Below are positions 9,608-18,203 of a stretch of DNA of 64,000 bases, in pieces. Under the pieces are notes generated by a model. The model was not told the origin of the DNA. It did not search any database and was given only the letters and a program-made list of their open reading frames with translations. A program made the translations under genes and the position numbers. How positions within the stretch are numbered: position 1 is the stretch's first letter; every line of letters starts with the position of its first letter. This DNA is from Flavobacteriales bacterium UBA6057 (GTDB lineage: Bacteria; Bacteroidota; Bacteroidia; Flavobacteriales_G; Salibacteraceae): contig DIYJ01000007.1 of the NCBI GenBank assembly GCA_002428995.1, positions 1 through 64,000 on the forward strand. Reading direction: 5' to 3'.

Positions 9608-9767
9608 GGTTTAGTGGTCGGATGGATTAAGGCACAATCTAAAAGGGCTCGTTTAGATCATGTTAAAGTAAAGACGGGGGTCGTCTCATTGAGGTAAGTG
9701 ACTCAACGTGAGTTCTCGAGCTGGCAACACTTCATCAAATGCCGCAAATAGCAGGTTTCATACAGCT

Positions 9768-9795
9768 TTGATCCTTGATCCTTGATCCTTGATCT
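9768..9795. repeat. TTGATCC tandem repeat, four units
   Basis: Three perfect heptamers TTGATCC and a fourth TTGATCT stand between the barrel gene promoter and the stop of the RDD gene. The same words recur scattered at 16823-16886 and 21556-21567. Confidence 0.8.
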
Positions 9796-9801
9796 TTGAG
9801 C

Positions 9802-10788
9802 TTAGCGCGAGCCCTCCATCGGTGTTTGGCTATTGATCATTTCCAGCCATTCCTCGGGTTGTTTGGTGAAACCGAGCGTGTAGTTCCGGGATGCTATTCC
9901 GATGTCATACCCTCTGCTTACTGTGATGCTGATCACATTTAGTTTTTCAAACTCTGGTTTGGCTTCCAGCAGGATTCTGGCTGCTTCTTTGATGATTTCA
10001 GACTCTTCTGGCTCTAGTTGTTTTTGCAGCTCTGAGACGTGCAAATGGAGGGTGAAGCTTTCAGTTGTGGTTCCTTCAGCTCCTAAACCACCCACGAATG
10101 TGGTAGTGTTGCGATTTGAGCCGACCCTAACCACTCCTGGAATCTCTTCCACTTCAGAGATTAAATCACTGTATTCATTCAATATAGACTTGTCATCGAG
10201 CATGAAATTAGTATTGACTGCCAGCGCAATAGCCGTTAACCCTAAGGAGACATAAACACCAGTCCTTCCGCTTTTTGGCGCCTCTGAGATTTCCTCATTT
10301 TCTTGGGTCTGTACGACATACGTACCTAAGAGAAGATCATGAAGAGACTGTCTTGATGATGTATTTGCGATGTACAATACGATGATGGAAAGTAGCGCTG
10401 AGCCAAGGATTGCTGCTTTGAAGAGATTTGGTGCACTTAATGACTCGAAACCAGGGATCGGGTAGCCCAGCAGGAAATATGGAATGAGCATGATCAAAGC
10501 CCTGAGCACTGATTTTTGCATCGACAGCGGATGACCAGAACCATCTACCGCTTTGATCTTTAGGATCCTTTTTCCGATGGTTTGCCCATTAGTCAGTTCA
10601 GAGTTGCTGACAGCGAAATAGAGAAAGGCTATAGCGAACCCTAGTAAAAGACCTTGAACTCCCAGGGATACCAGGAAATCTTCAGCTGCCATGCCAAGGC
10701 CGTACCCAACTATTCCGAGTATTAGACAGTCAAGAATCAGAGCTCCAACTCTTGACCAGAATGTTGAAATGTTGTGCTTAAATGCCAT
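9802..10788 (-). CDS. RDD family membrane protein with extra C-terminal domain
   Basis: The N-terminal half (about 1-150) is an RDD domain: the opening R-x-x-A-x-x-x-D pattern (SRVGALILDCLILG), two hydrophobic helices, the NGQTIGKRILKIKVV-like signature, and two more helices around 107-150. A fifth hydrophobic segment follows at about 178-195. Residues about 205-328 form a soluble alpha/beta domain with strands GVVRVGS, SFTLHLHV and LNVISITVSRGYDIG that I cannot name. RDD proteins are often proposed transporters or Na+/H+ antiporters, but function is not established in most. The extra domain makes it longer than typical 150-250-residue members. Confidence 0.78.
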   Translation of the reverse strand: MAFKHNISTFWSRVGALILDCLILGIVGYGLGMAAEDFLVSLGVQGLLLGFAIAFLYFAVSNSELTNGQTIGKRILKIKAVDGSGHPLSMQKSVLRALIMLIPYFLLGYPIPGFESLSAPNLFKAAILGSALLSIIVLYIANTSSRQSLHDLLLGTYVVQTQENEEISEAPKSGRTGVYVSLGLTAIALAVNTNFMLDDKSILNEYSDLISEVEEIPGVVRVGSNRNTTTFVGGLGAEGTTTESFTLHLHVSELQKQLEPEESEIIKEAARILLEAKPEFEKLNVISITVSRGYDIGIASRNYTLGFTKQPEEWLEMINSQTPMEGSR

Positions 10789-11168
10789 GTTCGAAAGGTA
10801 TTGATATGATAGGTAACTACTTGTGCACAGCTAAAAGAATAAATCCGGGAATCTGAGGCCCTGATTTCCTGATACTGGTATGATTCAGTTTGATTCTGGT
10901 TTTCAGGTTAGAGCTGATATGGTGTCTGGCAAGGAAAGCACATCCACGGAGCATGAAGCTACCAGGCTCATCAATTCACCCGCCTTGGGTGCGTTCCAGC
11001 TGACATTCTTTCACGACACAAAAGGTTGAGCTTTAAACGCTTTTCTGGCCAAACTCATCCACTGATTTGGGAAAAGGGTGTGTTCTTTATGTTTACACGT
11101 GACGAACATTCATTGCATCTTTATCTCCGCAAGTTGCGAGCCCAAACAGCCTTACTAACCTCTTCCAG
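10789..11168. other. Divergent intergenic region, no gene seen
   Basis: These 380 bp lie between the RDD gene and the plus-strand sensor kinase and should hold both promoters. No perfect TAnnTTTG box, RNA motif or long inverted repeat was found. Confidence 0.4.
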
Positions 11169-14105
11169 ATGACCATTAAGTTCTGCTTTAAAAGCCTTTT
11201 CATACTGCTTTTAACCCCATCTATTCTTTATTCACAAAGCATACTATTCACGCAAGTAGAGGGCAAGGATGGGAAGTTGGAGGAGAGGATTTTCGACATG
11301 GTTCAGGACACCAATGGATACATGTGGTTTGGCGGTGCCCAAGGGCTTTCCAGATATTCAGGTTACCGATTGTCAAATGCCACTTTCCCTGAAGGTGGTT
11401 ATGCACCAACGGTGTATGGAATGGAATTGGATCATCGCGGCAGACTTTGGGGATATTCCTCCGTGAACGAACTGTTTCATCAGACAGACACTACATTCCA
11501 AAGGGTTGATATGTCCGAACTCTCGTCTAAAATCCCTGATTACAAGGACAAGTACATCAACAACATCTCCATTGATCGTTTGGACACAGTTCGCCTGTCG
11601 TTGGTACACGCATCCTCTCAAATCATTTTGTCTCCGGATGGCGAGATTCGGTACAATCCAGCAAAAAGTGATGGGCACGTCACGTTTGTTGTCGAAGAAG
11701 TCAATGAAACCCTCAATTACTACAAGCGTCTTGCCTCCAACCCATCAGACTCTCTCATCATCGAGGTTAACAAAAAGAGACTGAGCGTCCCCATCTCAGA
11801 GGGTAAAGGTCTCTCTGGCAGTGGCTACAGGGTCATTAAAACCAGGAAGGGAAATTACATTCTCGCTACAGGCAAGGAATTGATACGATTCAACGAAGAC
11901 ACTATTCTGGCTCATACAACCCTCCCAGCCAAAATCAACAACGCCCTGATGGAGGATAGTAAGGGTCATCTGTGGGTTGGATTGGCTGGTCGACTGTATC
12001 GATTTGAAAATGGAATTCTGGATTCAGAACATGCCATGGGCCTCTTTGATAGAATGTTCATTTATAAGGTGCTGGAAGATCGCGAAGGAGGTATATGGGT
12101 AGCCACCGGGGGAGCGTTTTTGCAGTATGCTCCAAATCCGGAGATCGTGCAGTTTACCGACACTGATTTCGATGACTGCACCATTGTTTCCTTCAGTGCA
12201 GACCAGGACAAAGTATACATTGGAACAGCATGCCCCAGCGTTCAGGTGCTGGAAAATGGGAGACTTCAATTGTTGCCATTCGAAATCTCCAGGGATGAGC
12301 GATTTGTGAAGTCTTTGGCGACCACCTCCGATGGAACGCTCTGGTTCTCCACCACCGGAGGAACCTATGAAGTCGTAAACGGTGAGGCTGTGATGAGGTA
12401 CCCAGGCTACAGCACGATCATCGCGGATAACCAGGATAGGATCTGGTCTGGAAGAGGTAAAGGGCTGATCGAAATCGATGAAACGGGCGCAATCTATAAC
12501 TCTGTCGACCAAGGGTTTAATTATAAGGTGCCACATCTGTATGCAGGACGTGGTGACACCATCTGGCTAAGCACGCGGAGTGCAGGTTTGTTCAGCTATG
12601 CCCACGACACCATAGTTCCTTTCGAGCGCTATGACTCTCAAGAACTGCCTATCCACTCTATTCGGGGCGAGGAGGACGGAGTTCCATTTTTTATCACCTC
12701 CGAGCCTCCCTGGCAGTTATACCGTGGTGGCCAGCTCATAAACATTGGCGAATACAGAACCGCGCTGCTCAAGAAAGAGCAACCCTGGTATATTACGCAG
12801 CGCGATAACGTGATTTGGATCGCTACGAACACAGGATTGAGCAGGCTTGACCTCGACAGTACCGGCTTGAACTGCATTGGCTCAAAGGATTATGGTTTGG
12901 CAGAGGGTATCCTTGGAAAAGGATACAAGGGCCTATTCGCAGGAGATTCAGGTCTCGTCACCCTCAATAACCAGGGGCTCTTTGTGATCCCCTATGATGC
13001 CTTGAAGCCAAACCAGATTGCTCCCAAAGTTCACCTCAGCCAGATAAAGATTAACACGCGTGATACGGCTATTCAATCATCGTATGAGTTGAGCTACACG
13101 CAGAACCTCATCTCTTTTTCCTTCGAGGGGACTTCCTACAAAAACCCAGGAAACCTGGATTTCAAGTACAAAATGTCTGGGGTTGACAAGGAATGGGTCA
13201 TCAGCAAGTCATCGACCGTTCAGTACACCACCCTTCCACCGGGCGACTACACCTTCGAAGTCTTTGCGGCCAACAGTGATGGGGTTTGGAGTGAGCGACC
13301 GGCTACCATCTCTTTCACCATCACTCCGCCTTACTGGCAGACCTGGTGGTTTCGCATTGCAGGTTTTCTACTACTTGTGGGTTTGATTTGGGGAGCAGTC
13401 TCATACCGTTTCAGAAACCTCCAGGTACAGCTAAGCCTGCGAGAGCAATCCCTGGAAGCGCAGCAAAAAGCACTGCGAGCGCAAATGACACCACACTTCA
13501 TGTTCAATGCGCTCAACTCCATTCAGCTGCTGGTCTCTGACAATGATCGGATCTTCGCCATGACCAACATCTCGAAGTTTGCCCGGCTCATGCGAAGGGT
13601 GCTCCACAGTTCGGAATCGGCCTTCATCCCACTTTCTGAAGAACTGGAATCCCTCAGCCTTTACCTCGAACTGGAAAGTCTCCGCTTTGATGGAAAGTTC
13701 TCCTTTGACATTGACACCACTTCCCTCACATCGCCCGAATCGTGGAAGATTCCCCCGATGCTCCTTCAGCCGTTTGTGGAAAATGCCATCTGGCATGGCA
13801 TCATGAAAAAATCACCTCAAGAAGGCACGGTGAGCCTTCGTTTCGAAGAGGAAGGCCGAGACTTGACCTGCACCATTACGGATGATGGCGTAGGCAGGGA
13901 GAAGGCAGCAAGCATCAAGGATTTGCGCATCGGTGGAGGTTCTTCAAGTGGTATACGCATCATTCGTCAGCGCATCGAAACCATCAATCGTCAGTACGAT
14001 ACCAACATCACCTTTACGACTACAGACTTGAAGGACCACAAAACCAATGAAGCGAAAGGCACCTCTGTCACCCTTGTTTTCGCAAACACCCCGAAATCGG
14101 ATTGA
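11169..14105 (+). CDS. LytS/YpdA-type sensor histidine kinase with Reg_prop propeller
   Basis: This 978-residue sensor has a signal peptide (to about 23) and a long periplasmic propeller of Reg_prop repeats, for example VQDTNGYMWFGGAQGLSRY, MEDSKGHLWVGLAGRLYRF and LEDREGGIWVATGG. A Y_Y_Y domain follows (about 625-722). One membrane helix (WWFRIAGFLLLVGLIW) leads to a coiled coil and a His_kinase domain with the histidine in TPHFMFNALNS. The ATPase part shows LLQPFVENAIWHG and DDGVGR. Kinases of this class normally phosphorylate LytTR regulators, but no regulator gene is adjacent, so the partner lies outside this window or is unlinked. Ligand unknown. Confidence 0.93.
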   Translation: MTIKFCFKSLFILLLTPSILYSQSILFTQVEGKDGKLEERIFDMVQDTNGYMWFGGAQGLSRYSGYRLSNATFPEGGYAPTVYGMELDHRGRLWGYSSVNELFHQTDTTFQRVDMSELSSKIPDYKDKYINNISIDRLDTVRLSLVHASSQIILSPDGEIRYNPAKSDGHVTFVVEEVNETLNYYKRLASNPSDSLIIEVNKKRLSVPISEGKGLSGSGYRVIKTRKGNYILATGKELIRFNEDTILAHTTLPAKINNALMEDSKGHLWVGLAGRLYRFENGILDSEHAMGLFDRMFIYKVLEDREGGIWVATGGAFLQYAPNPEIVQFTDTDFDDCTIVSFSADQDKVYIGTACPSVQVLENGRLQLLPFEISRDERFVKSLATTSDGTLWFSTTGGTYEVVNGEAVMRYPGYSTIIADNQDRIWSGRGKGLIEIDETGAIYNSVDQGFNYKVPHLYAGRGDTIWLSTRSAGLFSYAHDTIVPFERYDSQELPIHSIRGEEDGVPFFITSEPPWQLYRGGQLINIGEYRTALLKKEQPWYITQRDNVIWIATNTGLSRLDLDSTGLNCIGSKDYGLAEGILGKGYKGLFAGDSGLVTLNNQGLFVIPYDALKPNQIAPKVHLSQIKINTRDTAIQSSYELSYTQNLISFSFEGTSYKNPGNLDFKYKMSGVDKEWVISKSSTVQYTTLPPGDYTFEVFAANSDGVWSERPATISFTITPPYWQTWWFRIAGFLLLVGLIWGAVSYRFRNLQVQLSLREQSLEAQQKALRAQMTPHFMFNALNSIQLLVSDNDRIFAMTNISKFARLMRRVLHSSESAFIPLSEELESLSLYLELESLRFDGKFSFDIDTTSLTSPESWKIPPMLLQPFVENAIWHGIMKKSPQEGTVSLRFEEEGRDLTCTITDDGVGREKAASIKDLRIGGGSSSGIRIIRQRIETINRQYDTNITFTTTDLKDHKTNEAKGTSVTLVFANTPKSD

Positions 14106-14175
14106 GGTCTGGTCAGTAGGTTCATCGGTTGCTTGTTGAGTGCACCCAAGGGCTCACACACTTTGAACCTGGAGT

Positions 14176-14631
14176 CTATCGGATTTGAATGTGTCCACTA
14201 GCGATCTTAAGGAAAGCCTCCGCCTTTGTGCCAAGGTTAAAAGTGTAGTAAGCTAACTCATCCTCGGAGCCACTCCACAGGTACTCTATTTTTACAATGT
14301 CAGGCTTCAAAAGGCGGGTTTCATGTTCCAGGGAACGGATCACACTATATGGGATGTAATCGACATTGAAGGAGTCATTTTTACCAAGGTATGCTTGAAC
14401 CAGATATACGACCATCACTTTACAATTCGTGACGACTATATAATCAGTGTAGCGATTACCAAACGTCTTGTGCTGGCTCCGAGCTAGTAATTTGTGCTGT
14501 CCATGAATTACTTCTCCAGGCTCTAAGAGTAGATGAACGCCTTCATCAATATCACTTGCGGAAAAGTGTTTGCGATAATGCCTTTCATTCGAAAAATTCA
14601 TCGTTAACCCCGGTTTTAGTTCTGTGGTCAC
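14176..14631 (-). CDS. Hypothetical protein with bacterial PH-like fold
   Basis: The 151-residue product has no signal peptide or membrane helix. The run YTDYIVVTNCKVMVVYL, then FNVDYIPYSVIRSLE and a C-terminal strand-helix (YYTFNLGTKAEAFLKIASG) resembles small bacterial PH-domain proteins of the YokE/bPH type. An internal Met at codon 11 (14601) is an alternative start. It lies between the sensor kinase and a decayed gene, on the opposite strand. The fold is a pattern-based guess and the function is unknown. Confidence 0.5.
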   Translation of the reverse strand: MTTELKPGLTMNFSNERHYRKHFSASDIDEGVHLLLEPGEVIHGQHKLLARSQHKTFGNRYTDYIVVTNCKVMVVYLVQAYLGKNDSFNVDYIPYSVIRSLEHETRLLKPDIVKIEYLWSGSEDELAYYTFNLGTKAEAFLKIASGHIQIR

Positions 14632-14769
14632 ACCTGTTGTGACGAAAACAAATCAAACGTAGGTTAAAGTGGTTTTAGTGTCAGTCCGAAAGTGTTATTA
14701 AATGAAGAGGTTTCGTTGAATGGAGGATCAGAGCCGAACAGCATTCGCAAGTGGTCCCTCCGATCCTTT

Positions 14770-14820
14770 AAAAAAATCCTCACGAGACACTACTCTTGGG
14801 GATCTTGTCAGAATAGTATC
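14770..14820 (+). repeat. Dispersed hairpin repeat, degenerate copy
   Basis: This 51-bp stretch matches 16501-16551 with about seven mismatches, including an identical TTGTCAGAATAGTA tail. The stem is eroded here. It abuts the first recognisable codons of the Reg_prop pseudogene. Confidence 0.8.
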
Positions 14821-14822
14821 AG

Positions 14823-15290
14823 CTGCTTTGACAAAGCAAGCGAGCAGTTCACGCACTATGCTGACAGTTCTGATTTCCCTCATTTCTTCAATCACAACTC
14901 GGTTTGGTTCATGGCCCGGGAAAAAGACGGAATGTTCTGGCTCGGAACGTTTGGCGGAGGACTAAAGCGATTTGATGCCGAGGCCAATGAATGTACTACC
15001 TATCGCGCATATTCTAACGAGGCAGAAAGCTACGCCCGTTATTCTGCCCTCGAAGGCTTGCTGAGCGATTACATCTTCGGAATCCTCGTGTGCGACCACA
15101 ATCAGTTTTGGATCAACACGTTGAACGGGCTCTGCCGGTTTCGACCTCAGATTTTCAGGAATGGGACGGTGCTGCGGCATAGGACTACAATGTTTTTGCA
15201 TCTCCGGCCATCTTCATGCTCGATCAGGATAGAAAGATCATAAGACGACCCGTTTCAGCAGAACATTCAAACACACTTGTTACGCTCTAG
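14823..15290 (+). pseudogene. Remnant of a Reg_prop sensor gene
   Basis: The reading frame from about 14823 encodes about one and a half two-component-regulator propeller repeats: CFDKASEQFTHY, HNSVWFMAREKDGMFWLGTFGGGLKRFD, then LLSDYIFGILVCDHNQFW-NTLNGLCRF. No start, signal peptide or kinase part remains. After about 15155 the open frame loses propeller character; another frame there (SDFQEWDGAAA, stop, DYNVFASPAIFMLD) looks more protein-like, which suggests a frameshift plus a stop. An open frame beginning at 14692 only appears to supply a 5' end, because 14770-14820 is translated hairpin repeat. It is a truncated relic of a kinase like the one at 11169, or of a hybrid regulator. Confidence 0.72.
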
Positions 15291-15550
15291 TCATCTGATT
15301 TATGAAGCGAGTCAGGCCTTGCTTCAGGCATGGATATAAGACGCCTGCATGACACCATCGAAGCAAAAAAGTGTAGGAATAGGTTTGTTCTCATGCCACT
15401 ATGAAGCACAGTCGTTCCTCTATGCACGGCATTCGGGACAAATTTCTGGAGTTTCGAGTGTATAGTATTAGCCTTGGTCAATTAATAGTGACTGGCAAGG
15501 GAATCATGCCATCCTGCTGTCAGCCCCATACTCAACCAAACTTTTAAACC

Positions 15551-16459
15551 ATGTTTTGGACTTCAATTGACCAACCTTTAAAACGAATTACCACTGGAAC
15601 TTCTTACAATATCTGGGCTATTGACCCCAACAATAACTTACGCTATTTCGACAGAAAACACCATACTGGTCAGTGGGTCTATGCAAGGGACTTGCCTAAC
15701 CAGGCCACAGCAGCCGATGTGAGTGTTGGATTTGACGGAGCGGTATATGCACTCGATTCAAACGGCCACGGCTATCACCTCCATAGAAATGGTCATTGGT
15801 CAGATAGTATTGGTGGCAACTTGCGCTCAATCGCTGTGGCCAATGAGGCGAATGTTATGTGCTTGATCGGACAGGATAGACATAACCCGTTCATAGCCCT
15901 TTATCAGGGCATTCCAAATTGTTGGGCAACATCACGAGCATTCAAGGTTGGTTCGAAGTTTTCCAGCATGCAAGTGAGCATGGGAACAGATGGAACAGCC
16001 GCGTGGGTAGATGGAAATTCTGGATCAGTATACCTGATGTGGTGGCCGCGTCCGGGGCGACAAATTATCACCATTGGGACTGCTGGCAACTTCCTGGGAA
16101 CGAAGTTTAAGATTGTCTCTGTTGCTCAGGCCAACAGCGTTTATTGTGTAGATGAGGATGACAATATCTGGGACTTTCATGGTGACGGCCATGGTACAGT
16201 TTACAAGAAAATCATTGTTGGCGTGCCCAACGCAGATTACGAGGGCGGATTTGAGCCTGTTCATTTGACCGGGGGAAGCGTTGTTGACTTCGTTCATAGC
16301 GATCTGAATTCAGGATACATGATCTACAAAAAAGGGGATGAGTATGCTACTTACAAGTTGATCCCCAGGCACCTGTCTGGCAAAAAGAAGCCCCACACCT
16401 TGGACGATTCTTTTGTTGAACAGGGTTCCACCGGAGCCAGAGAAGAAGAAGATGTATAG
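15551..16459 (+). CDS. Tectonin-like beta-propeller protein
   Basis: This 302-residue protein lacks a signal peptide and begins directly with a propeller repeat (ITTGTSYNIWAIDPNNNLRYF). Further repeats follow: VSVGFDGAVYALDSNGHGYHL, VSMGTDGTAAWVDGNSGSVYL and VSVAQANSVYCVDEDDNIWDF. The pattern V-S-x-G-x-D-G-x-V-W-A-x-D-x-x-G-x-x-Y is that of tectonin repeats in lectins and innate-immunity proteins that bind sugars or LPS. The tail (about 275-302) is charged and disordered. Five to six blades are visible. Export is not evident, so it may be cytoplasmic or leave by an unknown route. Carbohydrate binding is inferred from the family. Confidence 0.72.
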   Translation: MFWTSIDQPLKRITTGTSYNIWAIDPNNNLRYFDRKHHTGQWVYARDLPNQATAADVSVGFDGAVYALDSNGHGYHLHRNGHWSDSIGGNLRSIAVANEANVMCLIGQDRHNPFIALYQGIPNCWATSRAFKVGSKFSSMQVSMGTDGTAAWVDGNSGSVYLMWWPRPGRQIITIGTAGNFLGTKFKIVSVAQANSVYCVDEDDNIWDFHGDGHGTVYKKIIVGVPNADYEGGFEPVHLTGGSVVDFVHSDLNSGYMIYKKGDEYATYKLIPRHLSGKKKPHTLDDSFVEQGSTGAREEEDV

Positions 16460-16500
16460 AAGCAGCACAGCGCTGGCAAGTCTTCATGACAATCCAAAAA

Positions 16501-16608
16501 CAAAAAATCCTCACGAGACTCTGCTCGTGAGGATTTTGTCAGAATAGTACCCAAGACCAGGGTCCCCGCTTTCAGCGGGATAAACTTCTCCAACGGTCAT
16601 TTTTTGTT
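16501..16608 (-). pseudogene. Hairpin repeat and possible GIY-YIG gene tail remnant
   Basis: Read on the minus strand from 16608, this segment encodes MTVGEVYPAESGDPG, then LGYYSDKILTSRVS and a stop inside the hairpin stem. From memory this resembles the C-terminal tail seen on some Bacteroidota GIY-YIG endonuclease ORFs, but the catalytic domain is absent. Bases 16547-16564 also match the 3' end of the nearby tRNA-Leu at 16 of 18 positions. It is best read as a dispersed-repeat relic; the GIY-YIG link is uncertain. Confidence 0.35.
16502..16537 (-). terminator. Perfect 14-bp hairpin with T-run on both strands
   Basis: AAAATCCTCACGAG pairs perfectly with CTCGTGAGGATTTT around the loop ACTCTG. 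The minus strand ends in six T residues and the plus strand in four, so it can act in both directions but better on the minus strand. It is the intact copy of the repeat at 14770-14820. Confidence 0.85.
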
Positions 16609-16612
16609 GCAC

Positions 16613-16640
16613 AAAAAAAGGGCGACCAAATGGCCGCCCT
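16613..16640 (-). terminator. Intrinsic terminator of tRNA-Leu
   Basis: A nine-base-pair stem (AGGGCGGCC with GGTCGCCCT, one G-U pair) and an ATTT loop are followed by seven T residues on the minus strand, 21 bp past the tRNA 3' end. Confidence 0.88.
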
Positions 16641-16661
16641 GCTGTGCACTTGTTGCACTCG

Positions 16662-16743
16662 TACCCAGGACCGGGGTCGAACCGGTACTCCCGAAGGAAC
16701 TGGTGTTTGAGACCAGCGCGTCTACCAATTCCGCCACCTGGGC
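16662..16743 (-). tRNA. tRNA-Leu (CAA anticodon)
   Basis: On the minus strand the acceptor GCCCAGG pairs with CCTGGGT (a terminal G-U pair), with discriminator A. The anticodon stem-loop is CTGGT-CTCAAAC-ACCAG, giving anticodon CAA for UUG codons. A long variable arm (TTCCTTCGGGAGT region) and the T loop TTCGACC are typical of leucine tRNAs. The 3' CCA is not encoded. It lies downstream of the BNR-repeat gene and has its own terminator. Confidence 0.95.
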
Positions 16744-16904
16744 ATTTTCTTTTGCATTCTCAATGCCAGTGGTGGAGTTTATCCCCACCGAAGTGAAGGG
16801 GCCACCTGTGCATTGATGAGATCAAAGTTGGTAGTTCAAAGATCAAAGCTGAATTTCTTTGAGCTTTTATCCTTGACCTTCGATCCGCTTTTGCGGCTGC
16901 GAAT

Positions 16905-18203
16905 CTAGTTATTCTTTCGTTTCTCGTTGATGAGGGCGGTCCAAATGCTGAGCGTACCCCGATCGTTGCGTGTCCAGATGGGGCGGATCACTCCATCTGC
17001 TGCGGATATGTTGTTGTAATCTCCGAAGAAAACGCCATCGCTAGGAATGAATGGGCTGTCGCTGATTCGTTGGTTTTCAAAGGTTTGCCCTCCATCACGG
17101 CTGATGGCGAGGTAGACATCTGTGGCTGTGTCTTCATGGTTCCTGCGGTCGTAGAACACGATGTAGATGTGACCGGTGGTTTGGTCGATGTCCATCCAGG
17201 TGAAGAATTGCTGTTTGCCGGGAGGATCGTCATTCACCCGCACAGGATCGCTCCAGGTTTGGCCTTTGTCAGTGGACTTGGTAATCCAGATATCCGTGTC
17301 GTCTTCTCCATTGCGCTGATCAGCCCAATTGATGTAGATCGTACCACGGTGTGGGCCTTCGGAGATGTCACAAGCGGTGATCGGCATGCCATTGGCGCGA
17401 CCGATGCCCGGAATGTCGAAGGCCCAGTTGGCTCCGCCAGTCACAGCCACAACAGGCTCGCCATATCGGGCAATATGCTTGCGACTTGACCCAAAGCGCT
17501 GCACCAGGATGTCGCCATTCAAGCTCCAGGCTGAATAAACGCCATCCAATCCTGCGGCTGGCACGGCTCCTTCGGCTGTTTCGCTCATGTCAATGCAGTT
17601 TCCCGGAGTTTGATTGAGTTGCTCTGGTTCTGACCAGCGCTTGCCATTCATAGAATAGGAAGCGAGGATGTTAGACTCGCAAGAGTCGTCTTTGCTGCCA
17701 TAGGTGTCGAATTGGGTCCAGGTGATCCAGAACATCTTACGGATTGGATCATAGACCGCCCATTCCTTGTCCTGATCCTTGGCCCCGTTAAAGCCAATGC
17801 TCGAACCCTTGCTCCAGGTGTTCCCTCCGTCTCTGGAGCGCTGACCTACAATGCGGTCCAGAATGTCAGGGTTGCTCCAGCCTTCTCCGGATGGACTGCT
17901 GAGGTGGAAGTAGTAGAAATTGCCGTCCTCATCGGCAATCACGCAAGGGTCACCATAAACTCCATAGCGTGAGGTCAGCCGATCATTGGTCCATGTTTTA
18001 CCAGAATCGGAAGAGGTGAACACATAATCCAACACGGCTCCGGCCACCAGCCTGGAAGGGTCACTCGGATCAACTGCGATGCTCGGTTCGCAAGGCGCGT
18101 AGGCTCCCGGCTGCTGATCGAAAATCTTGACGTTGGGGTAGATCGATTGCGCCTGGGAGAGTGCAGCAGTGCTAAGGATCAGTACGGTTAAAAATGATCG
18201 CAT
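16905..18203 (-). CDS. Secreted BNR/sialidase-like repeat protein
   Basis: From the ATG at 18203 the product has 432 residues and a signal peptide (MRSFLTVLILSTAALSQAQ). The open frame extends upstream to 18386, but that part lies inside the preceding peptidase gene in another frame, so the shorter start is preferred; ATG 18221 is also possible. Four Asp-box motifs (SSDSGKTW, SRDGGNTW, STDKGQTW, SRDGGQTF) mark a six-bladed sialidase-type propeller. Sialidase catalytic residues such as the Arg triad were not identified, so glycosidase activity is unproven. It overlaps the M1 peptidase 3' end by 32 bp, suggesting co-translation. Confidence 0.75.
   Translation of the reverse strand: MRSFLTVLILSTAALSQAQSIYPNVKIFDQQPGAYAPCEPSIAVDPSDPSRLVAGAVLDYVFTSSDSGKTWTNDRLTSRYGVYGDPCVIADEDGNFYYFHLSSPSGEGWSNPDILDRIVGQRSRDGGNTWSKGSSIGFNGAKDQDKEWAVYDPIRKMFWITWTQFDTYGSKDDSCESNILASYSMNGKRWSEPEQLNQTPGNCIDMSETAEGAVPAAGLDGVYSAWSLNGDILVQRFGSSRKHIARYGEPVVAVTGGANWAFDIPGIGRANGMPITACDISEGPHRGTIYINWADQRNGEDDTDIWITKSTDKGQTWSDPVRVNDDPPGKQQFFTWMDIDQTTGHIYIVFYDRRNHEDTATDVYLAISRDGGQTFENQRISDSPFIPSDGVFFGDYNNISAADGVIRPIWTRNDRGTLSIWTALINEKRKNN

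Noticed and set aside
14692..15243. Intact 183-residue protein
   Set aside because: Its first part is translated hairpin repeat and its end departs from the propeller pattern, so I call a pseudogene.
16604..16816. Small open frame across the tRNA-Leu
   Set aside because: It overlaps the tRNA and terminator on the opposite strand; typical tRNA shadow.
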